Assembly: GCF_030486595.1 (NCBI RefSeq)
Contig: NZ_JAUJZH010000028.1
Coordinates: 1-64,000, forward strand
Source: Variovorax ginsengisoli
GTDB lineage: Bacteria; Pseudomonadota; Gammaproteobacteria; Burkholderiales; Burkholderiaceae_C
Length of the DNA stretch: 64,000 nucleotides
Direction: 5' to 3'
In this document: in pieces, positions 51,915-60,038 of the stretch
How the letters are laid out: every line of letters starts with the position of its first letter
Numbering within the stretch: position 1 is the first letter of the stretch
Made by a program: the position numbers and the translations under genes
The notes under the pieces: model-generated
Databases searched by the model: none
What the model saw: the letters and a program-made list of their open reading frames with translations, nothing else
What the model was told of the DNA's origin: nothing

Positions 51915-52902
51915 TGAACTGACCCTGGCCTGGGCATCGCTTGCCAAAGCCAGCGACAGCGCGCAGGGCTGGCGCAGCATCGTCATCTCGCCCGTGGGCG
52001 CGGTGCCCGTCCATGCCGGCAGGCGCTACCCTGGTGGGGCAGAAGCCATCCTGGTTCGCTTCCCTGCCGAAGTCGTGGCGCCGGGGTTGCAACTGCCCGG
52101 TGGCGCCGGATTTCTGGTCGAACGCACCTCTCTCGGCGATGCGGTCACCTGGATCGCGCTGACCCGTCGCGAGGACGGCAACGTCGACATGTTCGCCGCC
52201 ATGGCCACTGACGTCGCGGCCGCGCTGGCGCCCTGTCCGGCCGCCGATGGCCCCAGAGCCGTCGCTCTTCTGCTCGGGCGCGTGCGCGCCTGGCAGGAGT
52301 TCATGCGCAAGGGCGGCCAGCCGCTTGGGCCGGAGGCCGAGACGGGCCTCTTCGGTGAGCTCGAGATACTTCTGGCCCTGCTGGACCAGGGCCTGGATCC
52401 GGTCCAGGTCTGCGAGGCATGGCGCGGACCTCTGGATGGCCTGCGGGACTTCGAGCTGGGGACTGGCGGTATCGAGGTGAAGACGACGCTGGCGACGGAC
52501 GGCTTCCCGGCCCGGGTCGCCAGTCTCGATCAGCTCGACGACACCCAGCGCCAGCCGCTCTTTCTGGCGGCCGTCCGGCTGCGCCAGACCGGTGGCGGCC
52601 GTTCCCTGCCGGAAATTATCGGAGTGGCCAGAGAGTGCGTCTCTGGCGATGCGCAGGCGCAGCGGCTCCTGGACGAGTGCCTCCTGGCCTCGGGCTACCG
52701 CGAGGAGCACGCCGCACACTACATCCGCACCTTGGCGGTCACGCAGGTCCGGTTTCTTCATGTCGACGCGGGATTTCCGCGCCTTACTTCGCAAATGGTG
52801 CCGCAGGGGGTGCTGCGCGCCTCCTATGCGATTGACGTGGACAAGGCGCAGACGCCCGATGCCGGCCTGCGTGAGGCCCTGACCCAACTGAAAGCAATCT
52901 GA
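51898..52902 (+). CDS. PD-(D/E)XK motif protein (DUF4420-like)
   Basis: A 334-residue protein starting inside the Z1 gene. Nuclease core: GLFGELEILLALLDQGLDPV (first Glu), LRDFELGTGGIEVKTTLATD with D184 and E193-V-K195 as the (D/E)xK pair, then a helix VRLRQTGGGRSLPEI. This is the usual third member of GHKL-Z1 operons and is predicted to cut DNA. It is followed by the AIPR gene after a single-base gap, so all four genes are one transcription unit. Confidence 0.85.
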   Translation: MSLPNDELTLAWASLAKASDSAQGWRSIVISPVGAVPVHAGRRYPGGAEAILVRFPAEVVAPGLQLPGGAGFLVERTSLGDAVTWIALTRREDGNVDMFAAMATDVAAALAPCPAADGPRAVALLLGRVRAWQEFMRKGGQPLGPEAETGLFGELEILLALLDQGLDPVQVCEAWRGPLDGLRDFELGTGGIEVKTTLATDGFPARVASLDQLDDTQRQPLFLAAVRLRQTGGGRSLPEIIGVARECVSGDAQAQRLLDECLLASGYREEHAAHYIRTLAVTQVRFLHVDAGFPRLTSQMVPQGVLRASYAIDVDKAQTPDAGLREALTQLKAI

Positions 52903-52903
52903 G

Positions 52904-54709
52904 ATGGAACTGATCGATTTTCTGCGCGACACACAGGCCGAGGTCCGGACCCTGACGGAGGAGGGTCAGCCCTTTGCCGAGAGCGCCTTCACCGAGGTCG
53001 TGATGCAGCACATGGCTGACATCGGCATGACCTATGAGCCGCAGCCGACGCACTTCGCACGCAAGATCGGCAACGCCAACGTCCACCTGAGCGGGTACTC
53101 GATCTCGGAGGAGCAGGAACAGCTGGATCTTTTCGTCAGCCTGTACGAGGGCGTGGACGAGCTGGTCGCTGTCCAGGACGCGGAGACGATGCGTGCCGCG
53201 GAGCAGTGCCTGCGCTTTCTGAAGATGTGCGCGGAAGGCTCGCTCGCAGCGAAGCTCGATCCTTCGGATGAGGTGCGCATCCTGGCCGAACTGATCCAGG
53301 GGCTCTACGACGAGCTCGAGCAGATTCGCATCTATGTCATGACCGACCGGACTGCGAAGACGCTGCAGTTCAAGCCCCGCGAGATCGGCGGCAAGATGGT
53401 GCATCTGGAGGTCATGGACATCGGCCGCCTGCACCGGCACTGGGCCGAGGGCAAGCCCCGGGACGAGCTGGTGGTCGACTTCAATCAGGTGTGCGGCACC
53501 CCGCTGCCCTGCGTGTACGTGCCCGGAGGCGGGGAAGACTACGACTATGCGCTCACGGCCGTGCCCGGTGAAGCCCTCCGGGGCCTCTACGAGAAATACG
53601 GCGCCCGCCTGCTGGAGGCCAACGTCCGCTCCTTCCTCAGCGTCAAGGGGAAGGGCGTCAACGCCGGCATCCAGAGCACCCTGCGCAATGCGCCGGACCG
53701 GTTCATGGCCTACAACAACGGGATCGTCATGGTCGCCGACGAGATGAGGCTGGGTGAAGCCGGCCCGGGTGTGCCGGGCATCGCCTGGCTCCGCGGCCTG
53801 CAGATCGTCAATGGCGGACAGACGACCGCGTCGATCTACTTCGCCAAACGCAAGTATCCGGACACCGATCTCTCACGCGTGCGGGTGCCGGCGAAGATCA
53901 TCGTCATGCGCACGCACGATCCGGTCGGTGAGGAGGCCCTGATTGCCGACATCTCGCGCTATGCGAACAGCCAGAACGCCGTGAAGCAGTCGGATCTTTC
54001 CGCGAACAAGCCCTTCCATGTGGAGGTCGAACGCCTGTCGCTCTCGGTCTGGTGCCCCGACGGAAAGAGCCGGTGGTTCTACGAGCGTGCGGCCGGCAGC
54101 TATAACACGATGCTGTCGAGGGACGGCACCACGCCGGCCAAACTGCGTCAGCTCAGGGAGCAGATCCCGGCGGCCCGCCGCATCACCAAGACGGACTTGG
54201 CCAAGTACCTGACCGCCTGGAACTGCCTGCCCGATGTCGTCAGCCGCGGTTCGCAGAAGAACTTCGAGCAATTCATGGAGACACTCGCGGGCGAGGGCGC
54301 CCAGGAGCGAATCCCGGACGTGGCGGAGTACAAGCGGATGGTTGCCAAGGCGAAGCTCTACAGGGACGCCCAGAAGATGATCCGGGCCATGTTCCCGGCC
54401 TTTCAGGCGAACATCACGGCCTACACCTTCTCGCTCATGGCCGCCTCCATCGGCACCCGGCTGGATCTGGACAGGATATGGACCGCTCAGGGCGGATCCC
54501 CGCAGCTGATGGACCAAATCGCCCGCTGGGCGCGGGAAGTTTCAGAGCACCTTCATCGGACCGCCGAAGGCCGGATGATCTCTGAATGGGCGAAGAAGTC
54601 CGAGTGCCGTGAGAAGGTCCTGGCCGCGAGCTACTCGCAACCCGACGAGTCGGTCCCCGAGCTCAGAAAGACATCGGGCGGCATGGAGCACTCGAACCCG
54701 GCGGTCTAG
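52904..54709 (+). CDS. AIPR family protein
   Basis: A 601-residue AIPR (abortive-infection phage-resistance) protein: ARLLEANVRSFLSVKGKGVN, RFMAYNNGIVMVADE, LRGLQIVNGGQTTASIYFAK and VPAKIIVMRTHDPVGEEALI then ISRYANSQNAVKQSDLSANK are the diagnostic run. Family members occur in restriction and abortive-infection loci, and with Z1 and PD-(D/E)XK genes in particular. It closes the sigma-GHKL-Z1-nuclease-AIPR operon. Its stop overlaps the convergent partner gene by four bases. Confidence 0.88.
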   Translation: MELIDFLRDTQAEVRTLTEEGQPFAESAFTEVVMQHMADIGMTYEPQPTHFARKIGNANVHLSGYSISEEQEQLDLFVSLYEGVDELVAVQDAETMRAAEQCLRFLKMCAEGSLAAKLDPSDEVRILAELIQGLYDELEQIRIYVMTDRTAKTLQFKPREIGGKMVHLEVMDIGRLHRHWAEGKPRDELVVDFNQVCGTPLPCVYVPGGGEDYDYALTAVPGEALRGLYEKYGARLLEANVRSFLSVKGKGVNAGIQSTLRNAPDRFMAYNNGIVMVADEMRLGEAGPGVPGIAWLRGLQIVNGGQTTASIYFAKRKYPDTDLSRVRVPAKIIVMRTHDPVGEEALIADISRYANSQNAVKQSDLSANKPFHVEVERLSLSVWCPDGKSRWFYERAAGSYNTMLSRDGTTPAKLRQLREQIPAARRITKTDLAKYLTAWNCLPDVVSRGSQKNFEQFMETLAGEGAQERIPDVAEYKRMVAKAKLYRDAQKMIRAMFPAFQANITAYTFSLMAASIGTRLDLDRIWTAQGGSPQLMDQIARWAREVSEHLHRTAEGRMISEWAKKSECREKVLAASYSQPDESVPELRKTSGGMEHSNPAV

Positions 54710-55434
54710 CGTTCCTCAGGGCGACCAGCGGGACGAATCTGCGCAAGAACAATTTGTGCGTAGCCTGTCAGCTCACGCCAGTCTTGGTCGGCCAGCAGGA
54801 GGTCGATGTCGAATGACCAGAGTTCGACTCTCGGCAGGAGCTGACGCATCCGTCCAGACAGTCCACGAAGACCTGACGCAGCATTCGCGCTGAAAAGGTC
54901 CTCGCATTGAACGGGTCGGTATTGAACGAACCAGAGGCGAACTATCTCTCGCTGCAATGATCTGCCGGGAAGCTTGGAAGACAACCTTCGTTGAAGTTCG
55001 GGGGAAGCCAGGAGCTGGACGATTCGCGCGATGAACTCACGTGCTCTTGCGTGTTCAGACAGGGTCGTTTCTGGGAGCTCAGAGGCGTCCTCCGCCAAGT
55101 TCGATCCCTTCCGGGCAGCCGACATCTGCTTTTGAATCGGATCAGCCGAATTGACATCTGGCCCTCGCGCCGGCGTGCGGCCCAGGATGGCTGTACGCCT
55201 TCTCGCATTGCGAGGGAGCTCGATTCCCACGTCGACCCATTCCGCGGCCACGTCGATTTGGCGGTGCTCGGTCTGATGCTGCTGAAGCCTCTTGGCAGCC
55301 TCGCGTATGCGACGGCTTTCCCCTTCCGGAGGCAAGATCCGAGTCAATTCACCTTCAGGCTCCCATAGAAGATCAGCGAGGGACTGGGGCACTGGCGTCC
55401 CCTCCGAACCGCCATCAACTTGGTTTCCGTTCAT
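54706..55434 (-). CDS. Hypothetical protein coupled to an OLD/RecF-like ATPase
   Basis: A 242-residue protein of no recognised family. The first 90 residues are disordered and charged; the rest is helical with EFIARIVQLLASPELQRRLS and a final hydrophobic segment WSFDIDLLLADQDWRELTGY. No nuclease motif was seen. It starts inside the ATPase stop (ATGA overlap) on the minus strand and is therefore translationally coupled. Two-gene ATPase-plus-effector pairs are common phage-defence layouts, but the effector here lacks any known signature. Confidence 0.6.
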   Translation of the reverse strand: MNGNQVDGGSEGTPVPQSLADLLWEPEGELTRILPPEGESRRIREAAKRLQQHQTEHRQIDVAAEWVDVGIELPRNARRRTAILGRTPARGPDVNSADPIQKQMSAARKGSNLAEDASELPETTLSEHARAREFIARIVQLLASPELQRRLSSKLPGRSLQREIVRLWFVQYRPVQCEDLFSANAASGLRGLSGRMRQLLPRVELWSFDIDLLLADQDWRELTGYAQIVLAQIRPAGRPEER

Positions 55435-57203
55435 ACGTCGATCTGTCGGAACTTGTCCAATTCAACCAGCAGGGCGCACAGGTCGGGCGCGATCTCCTCC
55501 GGCTGCATGCTCTCGACGATTCGCGCCTCGGACAGGGTCACGCCTGCAAGCTGCAGGATCCTCTCGTTCAGGCGACGCATGGTGCGCGCTCCCGGAAGCA
55601 AGGCCGGCCGCTCCGACGGCGAGCGCCAGGAAGTTTCGAAGGAATCGTCCGAAGTAGGAGCGGTCTCCAGTGGAGCTCGCGGATCCGGCGCTTGCCCGAA
55701 GCTCTCGAGCAGCCATCGTGTGCGATGGGTGGCGCGTTCCTCTGCGACCATTTCTCGCATGTCCTCAGTCACCTCCATCAGAATTGCTTCCATGTCCAGG
55801 CCGAGAGGTTTGGCTTTCCGCTGCTTGTTCAACTCGAGCTGCAACGCGCGGTCCCACGCAGAAGGTACGAGCAGATAGGCCTGAAGGTCCCAACGACGCA
55901 GGACGTGTGCAATGCCCACCGAGGGGCGCATTGCCGTCAATATGGTTTCGATCTCGGCGTCCGGGCGAGCTTCTCGGCTCCAGATGGCCGCAACCACGAG
56001 ATCGCTCCCGGCGGCAACACCCACGCCCTCCGCCATGTCCCTGACCCGCTCCCACCTGTCAAGACTGCCGGCACTCATGGACGTCAATCCTGTGCCGGCC
56101 GCCAGCTCGCCGTAACCCAGCCGCCTCGCAAATCGGCGCAGGAGAAGAAAATCATGAGGGTTCTGGGTGAAAAGCAATCGTCGATTGCGGGCAAGCGAGG
56201 CCAGAACGAGATTCTGCTGCGAACCGAGAACCTTGACCGCTCGCTGTACACCTCCGATGTCGCTCAGGCGCTCAGCGCGGCGCCTGTTCTTGTCAATGAT
56301 CACGACATCAGCCGGGTCAGCTTCGGCCAGTATTTCCGCCGAGTGGGTTGCCAGGACTATCTCCGCATCCAATCCTTTCATGACATGCAGAAGCTTGCGT
56401 TGTATGTCCGGATGAAGATAGATCTCAGGTTCATCTACAACCACAAGCGAGCCGGGCGCGGCCCGGGTCAGATGCGTCAAGAGCTGGCACCAGATCTGGA
56501 ACCCGAATCCCACCCAGTGAATTTCACGGTCGACACGGTCCTCGGAAACGAACATCGAGAGTTCCTTGGACATGAAGTCGAGTTCTGGGGGCTTGATGAC
56601 CATTCCAGGCCATGTGGCAGCCACAAGGTCGGCGAATTTCGTGAACTCGTCTTGCCGCCGGTACCAGTAGTTGCGAAAGTGTCGCGAAGCCCGCGGCGTA
56701 GCCAGAGCTGCATTGACCGTGTCCTCCTCAAGGAGCATCTCCTTGTGCTCGACGGCGCCGAGAACTGGAACTACGTTCAATTCAAGAGGGAACCGGGAGC
56801 GGAAGGCGCTCGCGGTTGTCACGGCTGAGCCCGGACCGTCTGCCACGAGCACACAACCTTCCTCGCGGTCGAAGTACAGAGCCAACTCGCTTTCGTTTGA
56901 AAGGTGGAAGGTGACGGTGGACTCCCCGTCCTCATAGTTGGTTGCGACGTTCTCCACCGAGATCGGCAGCAGTCGTTGGTTGATGCGGTAGCCGAGGCGT
57001 CGTGTGCCGCCGACAGTCACTCTGTCCGCAGATCGCGCCCGGGCAGTCCTCAGCGCGACTGCGAGGGCGCGAAGAGCCCCGATCACAGTCGATTTGCCCG
57101 CATTGTTCGCACCGGTGAGAAGGTTGACGCGCTCAAGCTCGATGCTGAATCGCTTCAACGCCTTGTAGTGCTGAAAATCAATTGATGTGATTCGAAGTGA
57201 CAC
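55431..57203 (-). CDS. AAA15/21 (OLD/RecF-like) ATPase with degenerate TOPRIM-like tail
   Basis: A 590-residue protein from GTG 57203 (AGGA six bases before). N-terminus: ITSIDFQHYKALKRFSIELE, Walker A GANNAGKST; ABC-type Walker B LVVVDEPEIYLHPD then IVLATHSAEIL (H-loop). After ~340 the tail reads LLFTQNPHDFLLLRRFARRL, LAAGTGLTSMSAGSLDRWER and VVAAIWSREARPDAEIETIL. In OLD-like nucleases these places hold the TOPRIM acidic residues (Glu before D-F-L-L-L, and D-x-D); here they are T-Q-N-P-H-D and W-S-R-E. Nuclease activity is therefore doubtful. A longer start at 57287 is possible. Confidence 0.78.
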   Translation of the reverse strand: MSLRITSIDFQHYKALKRFSIELERVNLLTGANNAGKSTVIGALRALAVALRTARARSADRVTVGGTRRLGYRINQRLLPISVENVATNYEDGESTVTFHLSNESELALYFDREEGCVLVADGPGSAVTTASAFRSRFPLELNVVPVLGAVEHKEMLLEEDTVNAALATPRASRHFRNYWYRRQDEFTKFADLVAATWPGMVIKPPELDFMSKELSMFVSEDRVDREIHWVGFGFQIWCQLLTHLTRAAPGSLVVVDEPEIYLHPDIQRKLLHVMKGLDAEIVLATHSAEILAEADPADVVIIDKNRRRAERLSDIGGVQRAVKVLGSQQNLVLASLARNRRLLFTQNPHDFLLLRRFARRLGYGELAAGTGLTSMSAGSLDRWERVRDMAEGVGVAAGSDLVVAAIWSREARPDAEIETILTAMRPSVGIAHVLRRWDLQAYLLVPSAWDRALQLELNKQRKAKPLGLDMEAILMEVTEDMREMVAEERATHRTRWLLESFGQAPDPRAPLETAPTSDDSFETSWRSPSERPALLPGARTMRRLNERILQLAGVTLSEARIVESMQPEEIAPDLCALLVELDKFRQIDV

Positions 57204-57368
57204 GGTCTGTCCTGTAGTCGCCGTCTGGCTGCTTGCCAACTTTACATTCACTTGCCGGGGATCTGGACGACAAATGCCACCGGACATCAACCAACCCGCT
57301 TCGCCACCTTGACAATGCAATGGTCGAAAAATGTGGGTCCTGGCCACCGGGACCGGATCGGGAAAAGA

Positions 57369-57839
57369 ATGTGTGCCGACATCGTCAGTCCCGCAGTTCG
57401 AAGTTCGATGATGTCAGGAATTCGGGGCAAGAACAGCCGACCGGAGCTTGCGCTCCGCAAGCAGCTGTTCGCGGCAGGCTACCGATTCAGGCTTCATCGG
57501 CGTGACCTGCCAGGGTCACCAGACATTGTTCTGCCCAGGCATCGGGCGGTCGTGTTCGTCCATGGGTGCTTCTGGCATCGCCACCAGGGGTGCCCGAAGG
57601 CAACCACGCCCGCAAGCAATGCCTCGTTCTGGGCGGCCAAGTTCTCGGCGAATGTCGCGCGCGACGCAGCGACGATCGGGCAGCTGGAAGCACTCGGCTG
57701 GCGGGTGGCCGTGGTCTGGGAATGCGCGATCGGCAGAACGGGTCTCGAGCCGTCGCAGTTCGCCAGGTTGGAGGTCTGGATCGATCAGGCGGCCGCGGCC
57801 GGCGCTGGGGCGCGTCGGAATCGACTGGAGCTGCCCTGA
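57369..57839 (+). CDS. vsr: Very short patch repair (Vsr) endonuclease
   Basis: A 156-residue Vsr: MMSGIRGKNSRPELALRKQL, YRFRLHRRDLPGSPDIVLPR with the catalytic Asp, AVVFVHGCFWHRHQGCPKAT (the F-V-H-G-C-F-W-H signature) and WRVAVVWECAI. It nicks 5' of T in T:G mismatches formed by deamination of 5-methylcytosine and protects sites made by the partner methyltransferase, which lies tail to tail and overlaps its last 55 bases. Only a weak GGGAAAAG lies before the ATG. Confidence 0.87.
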   Translation: MCADIVSPAVRSSMMSGIRGKNSRPELALRKQLFAAGYRFRLHRRDLPGSPDIVLPRHRAVVFVHGCFWHRHQGCPKATTPASNASFWAAKFSANVARDAATIGQLEALGWRVAVVWECAIGRTGLEPSQFARLEVWIDQAAAAGAGARRNRLELP

Positions 57840-59371
57840 GAGACCGATTGCCCCAGCATCTTCCAGACGATCGTCGCGATCCGGTTGGCCAACAGCGGAG
57901 GAACCGCATTGCCGACCTGGGTGTATTGCTGCGTACGGGTGCCCTCGAAGAAATAGTCGTCCGGGAAAGTCTGCAGACGAGCCGCCTCCCTCACCGTGAG
58001 GCTTCGGCACTGGACCGGGTCGTAGTGGATGTAGTAGTGCCCATCCTTGGCGATATGCGAAACGATGGTCGAGGCGGGTTCGTGTCCGCACTGAACGCGG
58101 AATCGGTCCGAGAACGGAACCGGGGCGCCTTCATCGCCGGACGCGTTTCGATGCTCCGGCAGCAACGATGGTGGAAATTCCGGCAGTTTCGGGGAAAGAT
58201 TGAATTCCCGTGCGTAGGTGGCCGCGAAGAGATAGCGCGCAAGATCGGCTTCCATGTGCGACCTGGCTTCGTGCTGCAGGACCCCGCCGACCTTGGGCCT
58301 CAGGACCCATTGGCGGTAGGCGGCCTCCTCCGCGCCGAGCCGTCCCGAAGCCTTCGCTGGCGACACGGCAACAAAGGCATGGCCGGTGCCATAGAGCGAC
58401 GCGGACGATGCCGCCGAGGCTCTCATCCGTTCCGCGATCATTGGTGCGGCGCCTGCGCGCCACCCCTTGACCAGTTTGTGCGATTTCGCGACAGCCTTGT
58501 GCCACGCCTCTGGTGAATCGTCGCCGCGCGACAGCCTGCTGCGGATGGCGGGCAGATCCCAGATGACTTGGCGCACGCCGAGGGGACGCATGGGTCTGAG
58601 GAGATCATGCGGGACCGAAGCTCCCGGCTTGCGTACGCCGAGCAGGATCACCCGGTGACGTGCCTGCGGAATTCCGTACTTCTCCGCCTCGATGAGGTAG
58701 TCCTCGGGAGCTAGGCCCAGGCCCTGATCCTTGCACACGAACGAACGTATTTCGTACTCGACGCCGTCGTGAGGACTCGACAGATCGTCGATGATCCGGC
58801 CGAACATCGAGACCCCCGAGTGCCTCGAGGAAAGCAGTCCCTTGACGTTCTCCATCACGAAGATGGCGGGCCGGTGGACCCGGATGATGCGCAGGTATTC
58901 CTGATAGAGGAAATGCTTCACGTCGCTGGAGAACGAGACGTCGTTTGTCCGGCGTGCCCTTCCGGCCAGGGAGTAAGCCTGACAGGGCGGCCCGCCGATG
59001 AGCACCCAGGAAGTACTGCCTTTCAAGGCACTCCGGATCTCCGTATCGATCTGGGCTTCGCTGGTCTTCCCAAGCTCGAACTGCCGCGCTTCCGTCTCAG
59101 CCTCTCGGAACGCGCGGGCGACCGCCGGAATGGACCGGAACTTGTCGCCGGAAATGGCGCCGGTCACGTAGTCGTAGTAGTGACGCTCGGCGGCCGTGCC
59201 ATCCAGCAGGCGATAGACGGCGCGCAGAAGCAGGGTGCTGTGGGCGCTGGACTCCTTCTCGATCGAGATGCCAAGGCGGAAAACCGGATTGCCGCGGTCA
59301 TCCTTGAGCGATGCGAAGCCTTCTCCCAAGCCTCCGGGGCCGGCGAAGAGATCGATGATGGGAATTGACAT
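57785..59371 (-). CDS. DNA (cytosine-5) methyltransferase
   Basis: A 528-residue C5-methyltransferase. Motif I IPIIDLFAGPGGLGEGFASL, IV GGPPCQAYSLAGRAR with catalytic C130, VI FVMENVKGLL, VIII QARHRVILLGV, then a variable recognition region of ~170 residues, IX RSLTVREAARLQTFPDDYFF and X QYTQVGNAVPPLLANRIA. It has no restriction partner with a classical type II nuclease beside it; the nearby nucleases are Vsr and the PD-(D/E)XK protein. It probably modifies host DNA for one of the flanking GHKL systems. Confidence 0.9.
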   Translation of the reverse strand: MSIPIIDLFAGPGGLGEGFASLKDDRGNPVFRLGISIEKESSAHSTLLLRAVYRLLDGTAAERHYYDYVTGAISGDKFRSIPAVARAFREAETEARQFELGKTSEAQIDTEIRSALKGSTSWVLIGGPPCQAYSLAGRARRTNDVSFSSDVKHFLYQEYLRIIRVHRPAIFVMENVKGLLSSRHSGVSMFGRIIDDLSSPHDGVEYEIRSFVCKDQGLGLAPEDYLIEAEKYGIPQARHRVILLGVRKPGASVPHDLLRPMRPLGVRQVIWDLPAIRSRLSRGDDSPEAWHKAVAKSHKLVKGWRAGAAPMIAERMRASAASSASLYGTGHAFVAVSPAKASGRLGAEEAAYRQWVLRPKVGGVLQHEARSHMEADLARYLFAATYAREFNLSPKLPEFPPSLLPEHRNASGDEGAPVPFSDRFRVQCGHEPASTIVSHIAKDGHYYIHYDPVQCRSLTVREAARLQTFPDDYFFEGTRTQQYTQVGNAVPPLLANRIATIVWKMLGQSVSQGSSSRFRRAPAPAAAA

Positions 59372-59689
59372 GCGAATGAGGAGGGAGGCGAAGCGCTCTC
59401 CGATATTACCAGGTGGCACCTGCGATTCGGTGCATGGCAAAGGATGGCGACTCGCAGCTGTCGCGTCCGGGTGACGACAAGGACGACTTCATCGGTCCGA
59501 TTCTCACCTAGAGGCTTGCCCGGCATGAGCGATTGGTTACAGGCGAGCAGCCATGGCGCCACCGCGTTGAGGCGTTGGCGCTTGGTGGAGCGCGATTGCG
59601 CTCCTAGTTCGGTCCTTCGCAGTGCTCAGTCGGAGACGCATCGCGTCAGCGACACCGGGGCTGTGCATCCCGAATCGGCGGCAAATCGC

Positions 59690-59759
59690 TTGACAATCCA
59701 CAATGTTTGAGAAATATTCGTAAAATGTTTCATAAATATTCGATGTGCAGGCTGCACAT
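59690..59759 (+). promoter_or_regulatory. Repeat-rich promoter/operator region of the second GHKL operon
   Basis: A TTGACA at 59690-59695 begins an AT-rich stretch. Two direct repeats of 19 bases, AATGTTTGAGAAATATTCG (59702-59720) and AATGTTTCATAAATATTCG (59724-59742), match at 17 positions with a 22-base period, about two DNA turns. They are followed at once by a 17-bp palindrome, ATGTGCAG-G-CTGCACAT (59743-59759), ten bases before the ATG. This looks like a regulated promoter with two kinds of site. The rest of the 397-base gap (59372-59689) shows nothing recognisable. Confidence 0.6.
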
Positions 59760-59768
59760 TTGCTGTGT

Positions 59769-59990
59769 ATGAATGACAAGAGAGAAAAGTTCGTGGAGCT
59801 TGCCGAGGCGCGGGTGAGCCGCACTATCAAGGATCTTCAGCTGATTGGGAATCTGTCGAACCGCTCGGCCTATGAATTCACGGACGCGGACGTGCGCAAG
59901 ATGTTCCTGGCTCTTCAAAAGGCGCTGGACACGGCCAAGGCACGGTTCTCCCGAGGTGGGGAGGCAGGAGGAGGCGAGTTCAAGCTGTAG
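59769..59990 (+). CDS. Small helical protein, first gene of the second GHKL operon
   Basis: A 73-residue protein: KFVELAEARVSRTIKDLQLI, GNLSNRSAYEFTDADVRKMF and LALQKALDTAKARFSRGGEA. It is helical and charged, and no known fold was assigned. It has no obvious Shine-Dalgarno. It begins the operon whose second gene follows after 48 bases. It could be a regulator, for the repeats lie directly upstream, or an adaptor. Confidence 0.65.
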   Translation: MNDKREKFVELAEARVSRTIKDLQLIGNLSNRSAYEFTDADVRKMFLALQKALDTAKARFSRGGEAGGGEFKL

Positions 59991-60038
59991 TTTTGCGGGC
60001 GAGAGCGTCGATCACCAAGGTGTAGGAGAAGACTATCA

